Origin: Sordaria brevicollis
Taxonomy: Eukaryota > Ascomycota > Sordariomycetes > Sordariales > Sordariaceae
NCBI GenBank assembly: GCA_033439795.1
Contig: JAUTDP010000016.1
Coordinates: forward strand, 434,001-498,000
Length of the DNA stretch: 64,000 bases
Direction of reading: 5' to 3'
Part shown: positions 22,750-34,950 of the stretch, piece after piece
How the letters are laid out: every line of letters starts with the position of its first letter
How positions within the stretch are numbered: the first letter of the stretch is position 1
Notes under the pieces: model-generated
The model's input: the letters and a program-made list of their open reading frames with translations, nothing else
Databases searched by the model: none
Told to the model about the DNA's origin: nothing
Made by a program: the position numbers and the translations under genes

Positions 22750-24021
22750 GCGAGCGGTCTTGGGCCGTGAACGAACGGGGGGTGTCTTGTCGAGGGGTCG
22801 GGGTTTCTCGGTCTTGAGGCGGGACTGGAGGAACGCAGTGGTTAGCTTGACGGATTTCGGGACAATCTGAAGGAGGTTTCTGGTATCTGGATTTGCTCAG
22901 CTGTTTGCGTTGCTTGTTGGCGCTGTGACCCGGTCTGTTGGTTCTGCGCGAACAGATGGATTGGAGAGCGGCTCGTTGGCGCTTGTTGGTTCTCGGATTG
23001 GAGGCGCATTCTTGTACATAGTTGTCTGATCCATGCTTGCGATTGAGTAGGCCGTGGAAATTAAAGATGTTGAAAAATTTTGTGCCTCGTGTATCTTGGG
23101 AAAATTGTTCGATTGTGGAGAGGAGAGAAATGTAATCGTCGGTCGTTCCTGACAATTCGTCACTGCATGTTCATGTTCTCGCTGCTGCAGGCAGACGATT
23201 GCGTGATGTCAGATTTGTTTGAGCTCTAACACGGGTAGGCGCTTTTCCTCGCTGCTCATGTTAAGTCTACATCTCGTTGCATGCACCTGCGTTTGACATC
23301 CGAGCGGCAACGGGAAAGAGCTTCCCTTTGCTTTTTCCTGTTGTCCACTCTTCCTTTCCAACTTAATTTTTCCTTTTTGCAACCAACACCCAAGCATTTT
23401 CTACTACGGAGCACACTTGTCTTTTGCCTCTTCACGAGACAAATGTGACTATTGCGCGATACAATCTATCTGATTTCGCCCTTGTGTCATGCCCGGACAC
23501 ATTCGACTTGCGAACAACACCCCTCCTTCACGAACGAAACGATACCGACAAATGATTAAGGGTTGCTCGTAGCTCTGTCTAGAGTACTGAGCCAGCGCTT
23601 GGCGAGCAATGGGACATGCGGACATGGGCTACTTTAGAGCGGCTGGTAGTCTACCGGGGATTGGACAGCATTCTTGACGCGGCCTACCATCGACAAAGCA
23701 TTTCCAACGGCATGTTCCAGCTTCAGGTTTCGAAAAAAAGTCTGCTCTTTCCCCTGTTATTCTCGAGCACGTTGCGGTTTGTTTCGGAATCACGGGCGAC
23801 AATGGCAAGGCAAAGAAGAAACCCGGCGAAGCGCTGTCATGCCATGCGTGCTTATTGTCTTTTGCGCAAAAATGCGTAAGTTGAAGCCTTTCGCTGCCCC
23901 CCCCCCATGACGCTGCTTCGCTCTAACTTCCAGTCACTCTTTTCGATAGCATACCTCGTCCTTTCAATCCCATCCGCAAACCCACTAGAACTGCGATAGA
24001 CAAGCACAGTATACCGACACC
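22750..24021. other. Intergenic, 3' side of the xylanase to NTPase gene A
   Basis: 1.27 kb of ordinary composition. The open frames (for example 22706-23155 minus) lack any recognisable feature. The 5' leader of gene A is pyrimidine-rich near 23925-23980. Confidence 0.5.
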
Positions 24022-25707
24022 ATGAGCCTTACAGAACCGGACCATGATCGCATGCAGATGATCGACCAATTGCTCAGGCGCGTCACAGCTATACATGTAG
24101 CTTCCGAAGTCCTACGGAACGTACCATGGACGAAAGCGAACAACGAAGATTCCGCCTTAATTGCACGGGAGGCCAGGCGGCTCAACTCGGACATCGACTA
24201 TGTGTGCCCGCGTATCGAGGTGGACTACCTGAATGGGCAGAATGAGGAAGATGCTTGGCTACAAGCCGGTCAACGGCTCCTGGATGACGACCTGGAATGG
24301 TTATTGTCCCGAACCGCTGATTGTCTTCAGCATATGTGGAAGTTCATTAGGACAGTATTTGAACTTGAGAATATGCCTGAAGCAAAGGTGCTTCTCTCCT
24401 CAGATCTGAGCGAGGATCTCCTGGTCGAAATCTTCGGCACTTTGGTTTCGTTCTTTTGGCGGTATGTACCTTTTACTTACCAAATTGTTTCCTTATGCTG
24501 CTAACACAGTCCTAATGATCACAGTTCGGAATTCGACAGCCGTAAGATGAAGAACCCCAGATGTATCATGCTTCAGCACCTGGAAGCACCAAACGAAATG
24601 TTTGGAGAGAAGGAAGGCCATAATACGAAGGACCATGACATGATTAGTGCCTTGGAAGACCTCGAGTGGACTCTTTGGCAGCCAGACGGTCTGATCGCTG
24701 AACTGAATCAAGAGCACACAGAATGTCCACATGGTGAAGACATGGATCACAAGCGTTCAATGTTGCTCAGCGATCCAGCAATGACAACTCTTCGGGCTTC
24801 TCTGCTCGAAAAAGTGCAAGACACCATATACGAAGCTCGTGTGGCCCAAATACCATCAGTCCCTCCAACCGAGATTTCACATCACTTCCAATGCAGCGAC
24901 CGGTCGTTCATTCTCCGCAAGCCATGGTTCAGAGAAGATCCGGATACCAGTAAGGTTCTCTGGATACACGGTACTCCAGGAAACAAGACAGGCGTCCTCA
25001 TGAAGCATCTTGCGGCACAGAAAAAGTTGACCAGCAAGTCTCCTTCCATCGTGCTCAGTTACCACTTTGAAGAAGCTGGGAAACTTGATTCCGAACGCAA
25101 TTGGGACCCGTCGGTCTACGAGCCGATGGTCAAAAACCTTTTGCGCCAGCTATACCGTTACTTCCCGACTCTCGTCGACGGTATTCTGGTTGCAAAGTCT
25201 GCTCCCAGCGGCAGTGAGTGGCTAACATGCCGATGGTCCTTGAGGGTTGCCGAAAGCACACTGTTCCTGGCACTGGAGAAGGCTTTGGAAGGACAAGACG
25301 TTGGACACAAGATCTATATCTTCCTGGACAGACCTGGGCTGCCTGTGTCTAAAGGTACCGAATGCTGTTATGGGTGCTGGCATGGATTTCGGGAATTCAT
25401 TTACCGATTGAGCGAGGTCGAGAGAGTGAGGGTATGCGTGGCGAACAGAGTGGAGGGCGGCTTTTGGGAACTGGAGCAGGAAAGGGACTGGCGTCGGTTA
25501 CAGAGGAGGGTGAGAAGGAGACATGTCAAGGCTTGGAATGGTGCTCCTGCTCATGCGGTCGGGTTTCGTTTGGCGGCAGTTTGGCGGACAAGTGTCTTGC
25601 GGTGTCTCGTCTTTCCTTTCAATGGCTATGATGCTGTGGTAGGAAAAGGTTCGCCAGCTACAAAAGCTGTACCATACCCATCGCCAGATTGCGCGGAGGT
25701 TGATTGA
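24022..25707 (+). CDS. NTPase cluster gene A: degenerate, C-terminally truncated NACHT-like protein
   Basis: Two exons (24022-24461, 24525-25707; intron 63 bp, GTATGT..TGCTAAC..CACAG) encode 540 aa. Residues 1-~146 are the family N-terminal helical domain, ending FFWR at the splice site. The NTPase follows: LWIHGTPGNKTGVLMKHL (~292-309), in which the P-loop glycine before Lys is Asn (G-x4-N-K-T instead of G-x4-G-K-S/T), IYIFLDRPG (Asp ~415) in place of IFLDGxSG, and RVCVANRVEGGF (~449-460). The sequence after that is Arg-rich and unlike the paralogs, and the entire C-terminal module is missing. This suggests truncation or an old frameshift. Nucleotide binding is doubtful. It could be expressed as a decoy or regulatory fragment or be decaying; the sequence does not decide. 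Confidence 0.75.
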
Positions 25708-26655
25708 TGCGGGTCGTAGTAGATGAATGTTGTTAGTGTCTCGCAGAGACAGAAACTGTTTTGTTAACAAGCGCTAACAGTGTGCGCCAACAAGCCCAGG
25801 TGTTCGGCATGGACTGAGTACGAGCCGAGATTATCGAAAGCCAAACAAAAAATCATTTCGCACTCGACTGAGTTGTTCTTTCCGTTATTCCTCATTGCAT
25901 CATTTCGCAGAGTATCCATGATATGTCTTGCACTTACCCTCCTGATGGGCAACCGGACAACAGGTGCCCCTACCTAAAGTACGTACAGGCGGAGAAGGTG
26001 CAATGCAGTGTGCATGCACCCCATCGACTTTGCGCATGTGATTCGCTTTTTTTCCCTGACCAGGATTTTATTTCAACTTCTTTTTCTGCAAAAGCCTTCC
26101 CAGTTGTTTGTTCATTTAATACCCAAATCACACTTCGAGCGTTGACTTGCAGATGCGCGACCAACATGCATTGTCTTGGGCGTTTCGTAGGCATGCCTTT
26201 TGTCCCGCCGTCTCCGAGAACCAACACCAACACACGAGCCGCCGGGCTGTTGGTGATCAGCCGCGACAAAGACAATGAGCATTTCAACACTTTTACGGGC
26301 TCCTAGGCGCTGGCCGAGAAACATTCTGGTATGATGTTCTAGCAGTCTGGACCAGATCTTGTTGGGTCGAGTAACGGTGTTTGATGGCTCATGCGTTTCT
26401 ATAGGCGGTCAATAAAATCTCTGTGCGCTTTCCAACAAGACCAATGGACGTTGGTTCCGGCTTGTTGGGTAAGCCTCGTTTGCGGGGGTGAGCCTGATGA
26501 TCTCTCAACCATGCGTCAACGAGACGACTCTCAGGTATGTATGAACCTTCGGACACTTCTTCTATATATATGTAGTCACGCTCGCGTCCTGATTCGATCT
26601 CCGGGCTAATATACGCCACCAATCAATCTCCGACGTTCCTTAATATCCAGCAAAC
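25708..26655. other. Intergenic between NTPase genes A and B
   Basis: 950 bp with no supported ORF. It contains the cluster-shared GACAAAGACAATG motif and a TTGTTGG-type environment. Confidence 0.5.
26265..26277 (+). promoter_or_regulatory. Cluster-shared upstream motif, copy before gene B
   Basis: GACAAAGACAATG, about 380-390 bp before the gene B ATG. Related copies lie 5' of genes E (45100-45112), G (51122-51133, ACAAAGACAATG) and, imperfectly, D (29203-29218, GACAAAAGACAGCAAT). Its nature as a regulatory site is inferred from recurrence only; it may simply be residual duplicated DNA. Confidence 0.4.
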
Positions 26656-28110
26656 ATGTCACAGCCTCCAGATTCTCTTTTACACCTGCTTCTAACTCTG
26701 CAGCTGGCTTATAGAGTTTTATGTACCGTATCATGGCTCACTCCGGCTGGCGACGGCTGTTTTGACGAATTGAAGCAGGCAACAAACGCTCTGTTCTTTG
26801 ACAGGTATGACCAATGGAAGAAAAGCGACTCGATCGACTTCAACGACGCACTTGTTGAGGAACTCACATCTTTGACCAAAGCCTGTCTCAGTTGTGCATG
26901 GGCATCCATCAGCAAGCTCTACTACCTCGACAAGAAAGATCGGGAAGAGGAGGCACCAGTGGAGATGAATCTGCAAACCTTCGAGCAATTGCCCAATGTT
27001 CTGTTGCAACTTCTCCTTTGGTAAGCATTCGTGTTTCGTACAATATTCCTACTTAGTGCTACAGCTAATAGTCATAACTCCATGGTTAATAGTGAAGGGG
27101 AAGAATGCACACCGAAGTCAAAGTACCAATGGAGTCGTGTTTGCGATTGGATGACGACCGCGGATACAAGTCTTGGACGCATATTCCGAAACTTTGAACC
27201 CAACACCGAGGAGCAAGCACTTCTATTGCATCACAAGAAAGACAAGTGGAAGCTCATACCAGTTATCAAGAGCGGCAAGCCTCGAGAGGAAACCAATCTT
27301 TTGCAACTGCCCAGTTCTAGCACCGTCGACAAAACTCTCGAGCAGACCTCAAAGGCAGGGCAAGACGTGATCACCTGGCTCCAGTCTGACCAGCCAATGT
27401 CATATGACCCATATAGGACAAGGGGCAGGGTCAGGTGCCTTCGACGTGATTATAGCGGGGGACGAAGCCCCTTGATCACTGATATCCTGACCAAAATTGG
27501 CAAAAGTCCTGATTTACTCCAGGATCAGAGTCAGTCTTCTCAATGTCGGCCGGTCGTCATCAACCATTTCTTCCGCGGGGACGGCCAAAACCTTGACAAC
27601 TTGCCACTTTCCTACGACAAGATGCTCGAGCGTGCCTTCGTTGACATGAACCGAGATCTCATATTTCAGCTGTTCCAGATGTATCCCGCCGAAGTAGGTG
27701 CGGGATTCGTACGTGCCAGCTTGGTTGAATGTGCGCCAAATGAGCATCTTGGGTCTCGATCCAAGCTCCTCCACTCTATTTTCGTCCACTCCCTGCCAGA
27801 CATTATCTACCAGGATCACCACAAGGTCCCCCTCCAAGATCACCCCCAGGATTACCCCATTTACGTCTTCCTCGACAACCCTACAGAAGGGAAGGAGCTT
27901 CACAAGACTGTTCTCCACTGGATGCAGTATGAAACTGTCAAGGTGTGCATAGCGTGCGCATCCATGGTGGAACTTGAGTTTGCTCAGGCAGGGGATAGGA
28001 ATAACGCTACAGGTGTAGAGAAACACCGGGACATGCCGACAGGTACGCCTTGGGGAAAGACCAAATTGACCAGGAATATGCGTAACTGGTTCGAGGGGGC
28101 TCGTCATTAG
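26656..28110 (+). CDS. NTPase cluster gene B: P-loop-less truncated paralog
   Basis: Two exons (26656-27020, 27093-28110; intron 72 bp, GTAAGC..AATAG) give 460 aa. The N-terminal helical domain starts MSQPPDSLLHLLLTLQLAYRV and ends LLQLLL at the conserved phase-2 splice (TG^GT). The NTPase frame is recognisable from ITWLQS, VVINHFFR (~277-284), IYVFLDNPTEG (LD ~382) and VKVCIACASMVELEF. The Walker A segment, however, is CLRRDYSGGRSPLIT (~237-251), with no GKS/T, and the sensor SRPE is lost. The chain stops ~45 residues after the sensor region, so the C-terminal module is absent. Most likely it is a degenerate copy; an alternative is a non-catalytic regulatory homolog. Confidence 0.72.
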
Positions 28111-29465
28111 AGTTGAGAGACTTTTGGAAGAAACAATTTGGGAAATTCTGTCGCAAGTCGGTGATGAGGTCTAGGAGGATGAGTTGTCCCTGGGTTCGTT
28201 CCGAGACGATGGGATATGACGGGCAGGCCTTATAGCAGTAGCACTAATTATTTCACTGCTGATTGCGCTGTAACTTATCCAATATGTCTTACTACTAAAC
28301 ATCCAGTGCCTGCCAAGTTGAGGAACCGGGGACATTTGAAGATGTCGGTAACTTGGCTTAATGAGACTCCTTGTTCACTTCTTCCCATCTTGAATTTACT
28401 CTCGCTTCCTTTTGGTAACTTTTGGAGTACGTGATGTCGTTGTCCACGAGCGCACAGGCCATAAGGCTCTCCCAACCAAGTGATTCCTGCCCCACCCTAC
28501 CCCGCTAAACGCCCGCTGTAAATCGGGAGGCCAGCCCGACGTTCTTCCGTGAATCATTTTTTTCCACTTTCACGATGCCATTGCGAACACCCTTCCTGTA
28601 CCAGATGAGCCTTCTTTCTCTTATTCAATCATCTCTATTACTAAGACCATAACTAAAGCGGGCACTGCGATCGTCCTCCACATATCGACAAGACCGCCAC
28701 GAGGTGCCCATGCCAGGAGATCGGATGACACAGATCTTCCAGCTTTTAGCGCCCGTAGCGCCCGAGGCAGAGACGGGATGAACGACAACGACACGGCAGC
28801 GACCCTCAGAAAGGCGTGTAAGTGCTACCACGCTACCGAATAGACGGCAAAACTGACAAGTGTGACGATAGTTTCCTATCAACCCTCCGGACATCGATGA
28901 TCCAATGCCGCGATGCTCGCTCGAGTCCAGAGCTCGGCGGCTGACTTTCGGTGTTGTTCAAACGAGCCCCAACACGAGTCTGACTATCTCCTCGAACGCG
29001 GGACCGATATACGTAACCACGAAGGCTACCCAATCTACAACAGCTCCGTGCTGGCGTGGCACGACAAAGCCTGCGGCGATTTACCAACGTTCCGTCCATC
29101 CAGCCGCTGGGGCTCGCCAACACTACGCTCAATATCCAACATGGGTGCGAACCTGTCGTGTTGGTGTTGGCCATGTTTGTCAACTTGACGAAAGTGAACA
29201 ATGACAAAAGACAGCAATAACTGTTGGTTCTACAACGCGGTCATCCCTCCCGGATCCTGGTTGTTTCCATCTTGGTATCCTTCCCAAAGCGGCTGTTAAC
29301 GCTGGTAACTCGTGTTTGACGGTTTCTTGAAAAGAGGTATTGACCAGCTTCCCGATCCCCTATACCCAGATTGACCACATTCATTCTAAGGCCGAAATCA
29401 ATATCCCGATACACAAACAACATCTACGTACTACCCGGGACCTACAGTATCGACAATTCACAACC
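28111..29465. other. Intergenic between genes B and D, with a segment shared upstream of F
   Basis: About 1.35 kb. 28813-28880 (GGCGTGTAAGTGCTACC..CGCTA..GACGGC.AAACTGACA) is clearly related to 48581-48650 upstream of gene F and more weakly to 55073-55110 upstream of gene H. Open frames here are not supported as genes. Confidence 0.6.
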
Positions 29466-30593
29466 ATGGCATCAAACGACTGCGAAACAGTAGGTCTGGA
29501 GCCTATCAGCGTTTTCGAAAACACCGACAAGGTGTATAAACTGCTGGGCTATTCTATGGCCTTGCACCTAGCCTGCAAGGCCATACGGGCCCTGCCAAGA
29601 ACGCAAGAGAACCCGCGCGATGGCTTGCCATCCTTGTGCAACAGCTTGGAGCCGATCCCAAAGCTGATCCAAGGTTGCATCGACGGAGACTCCTTCAGAT
29701 TGAACGATAGTTTGTACGAGACAGTCGTGGACAGCCTTCCCCATGCCTGGAAATATGGGTGGAAGAACTACGGCCTGGAAACCGTCGCCAATCAGGACAG
29801 TTATGGTGCCTTTCGCCTTTGTATGGAAGATTTCCATAACCTACGGACCGCCAACATGGTTTTCATGTTGTTGTTATGGTAGGTTGCTCCGAAGACATCC
29901 ACCTATCTTTCATGAATCCCAGTCGATACGAACATGCCACTAACATGATGCGGAGTTCTAGTTCTTCAAGAACAGCCTCTGCTCAGGATCAACATCCCCC
30001 TCATCAGATTATCGAAACAGCAGAAAGCGCTCTGGCAAAGTTGATCCAACACCTCCTGAACGTGCCATGGTTTACACATTCTGCACCTGATGTGACGGCG
30101 ATTCATTTCGAAGATTGGGACGGCTCAGACTACTCCACTGTCCGCTCACTCATCCAGCACGAAACAGTCTGCGACTTCTTGTTCCCTGGTGAGAATCTCA
30201 CTTCCAAGAACATTATGGATCCATGCCCAGGCTCGTTTCAGTGGGTCTTCAACGACGCAAATTGCAGCCCTTTCACAACCTGGGCCAAAGCCTGCGACCC
30301 CAACCATCGGGCATGTTGGATCGTTAGCTTGTTTGGTACTGGGAAAAGCGTCTTGTTGAAACACATCGTGAAGCAGGTGCAGAGAGACAGCCATCTTCTC
30401 CAGGGCGTCGAGGAACAAGATCGGTCAAACCCGGTCGTTATCAGCCATTTCTTTAGTTACCTGGAGGTCCCCAGTCTTGATCTGTGTCACTAAAAGATGG
30501 CCCAAGATCTAGTCATTCAATTGTTCCGGACGTTCCCAGAAGTTGTCAGCCGCTCCTTTCTGGATTGCTACACGGCCTTGAGGAGTACAAAAG

Positions 30594-31061
30594 GGGTATA
30601 TCTCGCCGCACATCCCCCCAAATCTCATGGCACATCCCCCTCCTTACAAAACCCCAACCCTCAACCGCTTTGATACCCTATAGCACTCCATGACACCTGT
30701 ATGTAAAATTCCCCGTTTTACCCGCCAAAACCCCATACTTTGCATTGCTGTAACATTTCATAAAAAAAAAATAGAGCCACATCGAGTCTTGGCGATTTTT
30801 TGAGTTTTGGGGTCGTATCAATTAACCGCGCATGGTCCCTATTATACTTATACCCTGCTCATACTCAACACCATGAAATTACCACGACTCTGGAGCGGTT
30901 TCGGCGCACTTATCAGATTTGCTATCACATTTGCCAAGGATATTAAATGACATGAGAAAACGGCATTTTACCATACAAAACAAGGAAACTTTGATGTCGG
31001 CTGTCAGAGGTGGGGGGGGATGTGCCATGAGATTTGGGGGGATGTGCGGCGAGTTTTACCC
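30594..31061. mobile_element. 468-bp MITE with 8-bp target duplication
   Basis: The ends are near-perfect ~48-bp inverted repeats. The left starts GGGTATATCTCGCCGCACAT; the right, reverse-complemented, starts GGGTAAAACTCGCCGCACAT. Both continue through CCCCCCAAATCTCATGGCAC. TACAAAAG flanks both sides (30586-30593 and 31062-31069). The interior is not RIP-mutated and has no ORF of note, so this is a non-autonomous copy that is recent or below RIP detection. The superfamily is not certain; 8-bp duplications occur in hAT and KDZ-type elements among others. Confidence 0.92.
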
Positions 31062-31798
31062 TACAAAAGCATATGTGAAGCTAGGGGAACTCTACAAGAA
31101 TACTCTAAAGACATTTTTAGCCCTTATCCCCGATGGGCATACTGTGTACATATTCCTGGACGGAACTGGCACCGTCAAGGACTATCATGACTAGAGGTAC
31201 GTACGACAGTGGACGTGTGGACCCCGGGTGAAGGTCTGTGTCGGCTGCAAGCCATCGCCTTCCCCTGATCGTTTCGGAAACTTGTTTCCCATCATCCAAA
31301 TCGATAATCATCGGGCCGGGGATATCAAGGCACTTTGCGAGCAGGAGCTGAAGGAAATGCCACCTTCCCAGCGTCAAGAATGCATCAATGGAATGATCGA
31401 AGGGCCCGGACTGTCGATGATGCAGGCAAAACTGGCCTGTTACAGGGAGATGTTCAAGTTCCACGAATGCAATAAATTAGATCAAGATTTGATGAATTTC
31501 CAAAGGGATCATTCTCGGGACCTGGAATCAGTCAAACGCCTATCATTGTTCCTCAACATGATCCTAGCTCATGAGAGGTACGAGTTCAGTAAGGCACGGA
31601 ACAACCGACCGTTGTCCCTCTTACAACTAGCACTTTGCCTCTACTTGGCGTCCAGCAAGCATGACTATGGGCTGGACACGGAGCCTAATATGAAGGAAGT
31701 ATGCGCTAAAATCACCGAGGTTCGTCGAGAGATTGAGGGCCAGTATAAGCCTTTCATTTCATTGCGAACCATGGATCCTGCTGGACCGACTTTCTTTG

Positions 31799-31912
31799 GG
31801 GAAACACTCGGGGGGCAGTGTCAAAACACTCGGGGGGCAGTATCACTGCCCGCGGAGTACTCCCTAATGTAAGGACACTCGGGGGGCAATATTATACATA
31901 TCCCTAACCCTA
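31799..31912 (+). repeat. Left terminal inverted repeat of the 11.77-kb element
   Basis: Begins GGGAAACACTCGGGGGGCAG. It contains three copies of a CACTCGGGGGGCA(G/A)T motif plus an inverted ACTGCCCGCGGAGT and ends CCCTAACCCTA. It is far less RIP-mutated than the interior. Confidence 0.9.
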
Positions 31913-34664
31913 TTTAAATTAGATTAATTACGATTAATTTAACTAATGTAAAGTTTTTACTATTAACTCGCCGCGGACTCTAAAGGCATCGCCAAATATA
32001 GTACGCGATTTTTACAACGTATTCAAACTAATATAATATTAATACTAAAATAATATAACATTATAACTCTACGAAAAAGCATCGTATTAATATAATTTTG
32101 ACGTTAATTTACTTATTATATTACGGGAAAAATATTTATATTATCAATTTCGTATAATAATATATCCGCTATTCTAATTAATAGTAATTCCGAAACCTAT
32201 TATACAATTAACGAAAATAAGTAATTCGCGCCGATATTTAAGCAATTACTTACCTTTAGATAATTATAATTTATATACGATAATTCTTAATTGGATAATA
32301 ATAATGAATATAACCCGTCTATTAATTCCGAAAATTATATAAAGGAAGATTATATAAAGGAGGAGGAAGAGGAGGAGGAGGAGGAGATAAATTTAAAGGA
32401 TAATATATATCCGAAAGAAATACCCAATTCAATAACCAACGATATTATATTACAATCCGTTTTATTTATTTAAAAAGTCTAAAATACTTTTAATAATTAA
32501 AATAAAATTCGTAATATTACTTTAATTATACGAATATATTTAATTATTATCACGGTTAATTTATATATTACCGTTTAAAATATAACCGCTTTAATAAACT
32601 TCGACCTTCGAAAATTAAATTAAAAAATACTAAAAATCGTAAATATAATTATTAATAAATAAATATTATTATTATATTTAAAAATTTTAATTAATAATAA
32701 ATATACCGCCTTAATATAGACCTAAAGTATTAAATATATAATTATACGGCCTCTTTATATTCTTCCGCGTATTTATAATACTATAAGCGTATTAAAGAGG
32801 TATTTAATAAAATAATCGATTTAATAAATTAACTTAATTTTAAATTACAGGATATCCTAATTATTATATAACGCGAATTTAAAATTAGGGTATATATATA
32901 CAAAGATATCGAAAATTAACGTTATAAATTTAAAAGGAGGTAACGCCGTTACTATAAATCTACGGCTATATTTATTAAAAAGCTTAATAAATATAAAATC
33001 CTTTATATTATTAAATAGGTTAAAAATAACCCGGATTATCTTTTTAATTTAATATAGAATTAGGATTTTTACTTAATATAATAGAGGAAATATTTAATGT
33101 ATTTGGATATAAATAATATATATAAAACTAATTCATAAATTATATTCAATTCTTTAATTATATTTAATTTAAATTAATTAATCTATAAATATAATTACCC
33201 ATTTATTATTATTATTAAAATAATGAATATTAATTCTATTTATTTTATTACTTTTAGTCTAATTAATAATAAAAGGGTTAAAAGTTTTAAATGATTAATT
33301 AATATATTTAAAAAACTACGCGTTAAATTAAGGTAAGGAAACTAAATATTATCTTTATAAATTTTAATAAGTAATTAAAAACGGCGCTAAAAACCGTTTT
33401 TTTAAATATATAATAGTAAATATATATTTTCTATATTAACTATAACGTTTTATTATAAATAAAGAAAAAATGGAAGCGGGTTAACGGCGAAGAGGGGAAT
33501 AATAAATTGAAATTTAATTAAAATAACGGATTTAAATTTTAAAAGAAGAAGAAAACGCGGGTTACTCTTAATAATAATAACCGTAAAGTTTTTAATCGAA
33601 TTAATTTTAAATCAGCTACGGTATTAAAGGTCGTTGAATATATTTATTAAAATCTTTTTATATTTTAAAAATTAATAATTTTTATACTTAACGAAGAAGC
33701 CTTCGTTTAATAATAAAACCGTATAATTAGCGAATTTAATAATAACCAACCTAAAATTTTAACGTATTTAAACGATATGTATGTACTTATACGTTATTAA
33801 TAAATACGTTATTATATTTATAAATACTATAATTTCGGTATAATAATTACGTTTTTAAATAAATCGATTAATTACCGTATTAAAGAGTATTTAATTATTA
33901 ATACAATTAACCTCTTTAATTTATACCTTACTATTTACTTTATAATTGAATAAAAGCGTAATTAATAAAAAAAGTAGGTCGTTAATTAAAACATTAAAAT
34001 ATAAGGCGAATTTATTAATTTGGGTATAAAAGTATTAAAGGATGATTTTAACGTATTATACATTATAATTTTAAATTTATCCGCGAGTAATTATATATTA
34101 TTCGTTCTAATTTACCTTCTATTAATAATAGGAAACCAATTCGAAATTTCGGTAATTGTAATTATAATATTTAAAAGTAATATAGGATTCCTTATTACTA
34201 TAAAATTTTAGCGAAACTTCGTACTAAGGAGTAATTTGGCTATTGGAATATATATTATTATTATTATATTTAAGAACCTCTAAACGAATATAATCCTTAT
34301 ATACGTATTAAAAACCCTAAAATTATTAAAAATACTATAGGACGGCCTAAAAATAATTTAATTAAATTGCCTAAAGGTTAATAGCTTTTTAAATTTATAA
34401 TTAAAATAAATAAAAAAGGTAAAAAGGGTAAAAAAGGTAAAAAGGGTAAAAAAAAAGTAGGCGTAAAAAGTAATTAAATTTTAAAATTATCGCTATAACG
34501 ATAATAATCCTAATTTAAAACCGTTAATAAAATTAATATAGGTAAGATACGGGTAAAGAAAATAATAATTAAAATAAGGAAAATAATAAAATTATAACCT
34601 TTATAATCGAAATTTAAATAGACATAATTAACGACTCTTTTAATTTTAATTTAGAATTAATTAC
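31913..34664. other. RIP-mutated body of the TIR element, left part
   Basis: AT-rich, CA/TG-depleted, stop-riddled. The 32291-32473 frame (MDNNNEYNPS.., with nine consecutive Glu) ends at TAA and is probably a residue of the transposase or an accessory gene. I cannot identify a transposase family. The 5 bases ATTAC (34660-34664) are the target duplicate of the nested Gypsy element. Confidence 0.7.
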
Positions 34665-34950
34665 TATAAGGGTATCGCTAGGAAGGCCTAAGGGGACCCG
34701 TACAACTAGGGTATAATAGCCCAGGACGACGGATAAGATAGCGGATAAAATAAAGATAGTAGGATATAATATAGAGGAAAGGATTTCGGAGTCCAGGCGC
34801 CGACCGTTCCGGACCTATAGGGAAGTGTATAAATATAAAAGAGGATAATTCCTAACCAAAGATTTATATCTAATTAAGTTAAAATCTTTCTCCTAGAATA
34901 GACTTATTTTATACGATTTACTCTTACCCTCTTATATTTATAATTTTATA
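34665..34950 (+). repeat. 5' LTR of the nested Gypsy element
   Basis: 286 bp starting TATAAGGGTATCGCTAGG (TG mutated to TA) and ending TTTTATA. It shares the GGCGCCGACCGTTCC core with the other LTRs. Confidence 0.93.

Noticed and set aside
28916..29188. Plus- and minus-strand frames around 28900-29207 as a small gene
   Set aside because: No conserved features. The region is duplicated intergenic DNA and the frames are interrupted in the related F upstream segment.
31901..31912. CCCTAACCCTA near each TIR inner edge as interstitial telomere repeats
   Set aside because: Less than two full TTAGGG units and part of the mirrored TIR sequence, so no evidence of a telomeric origin.
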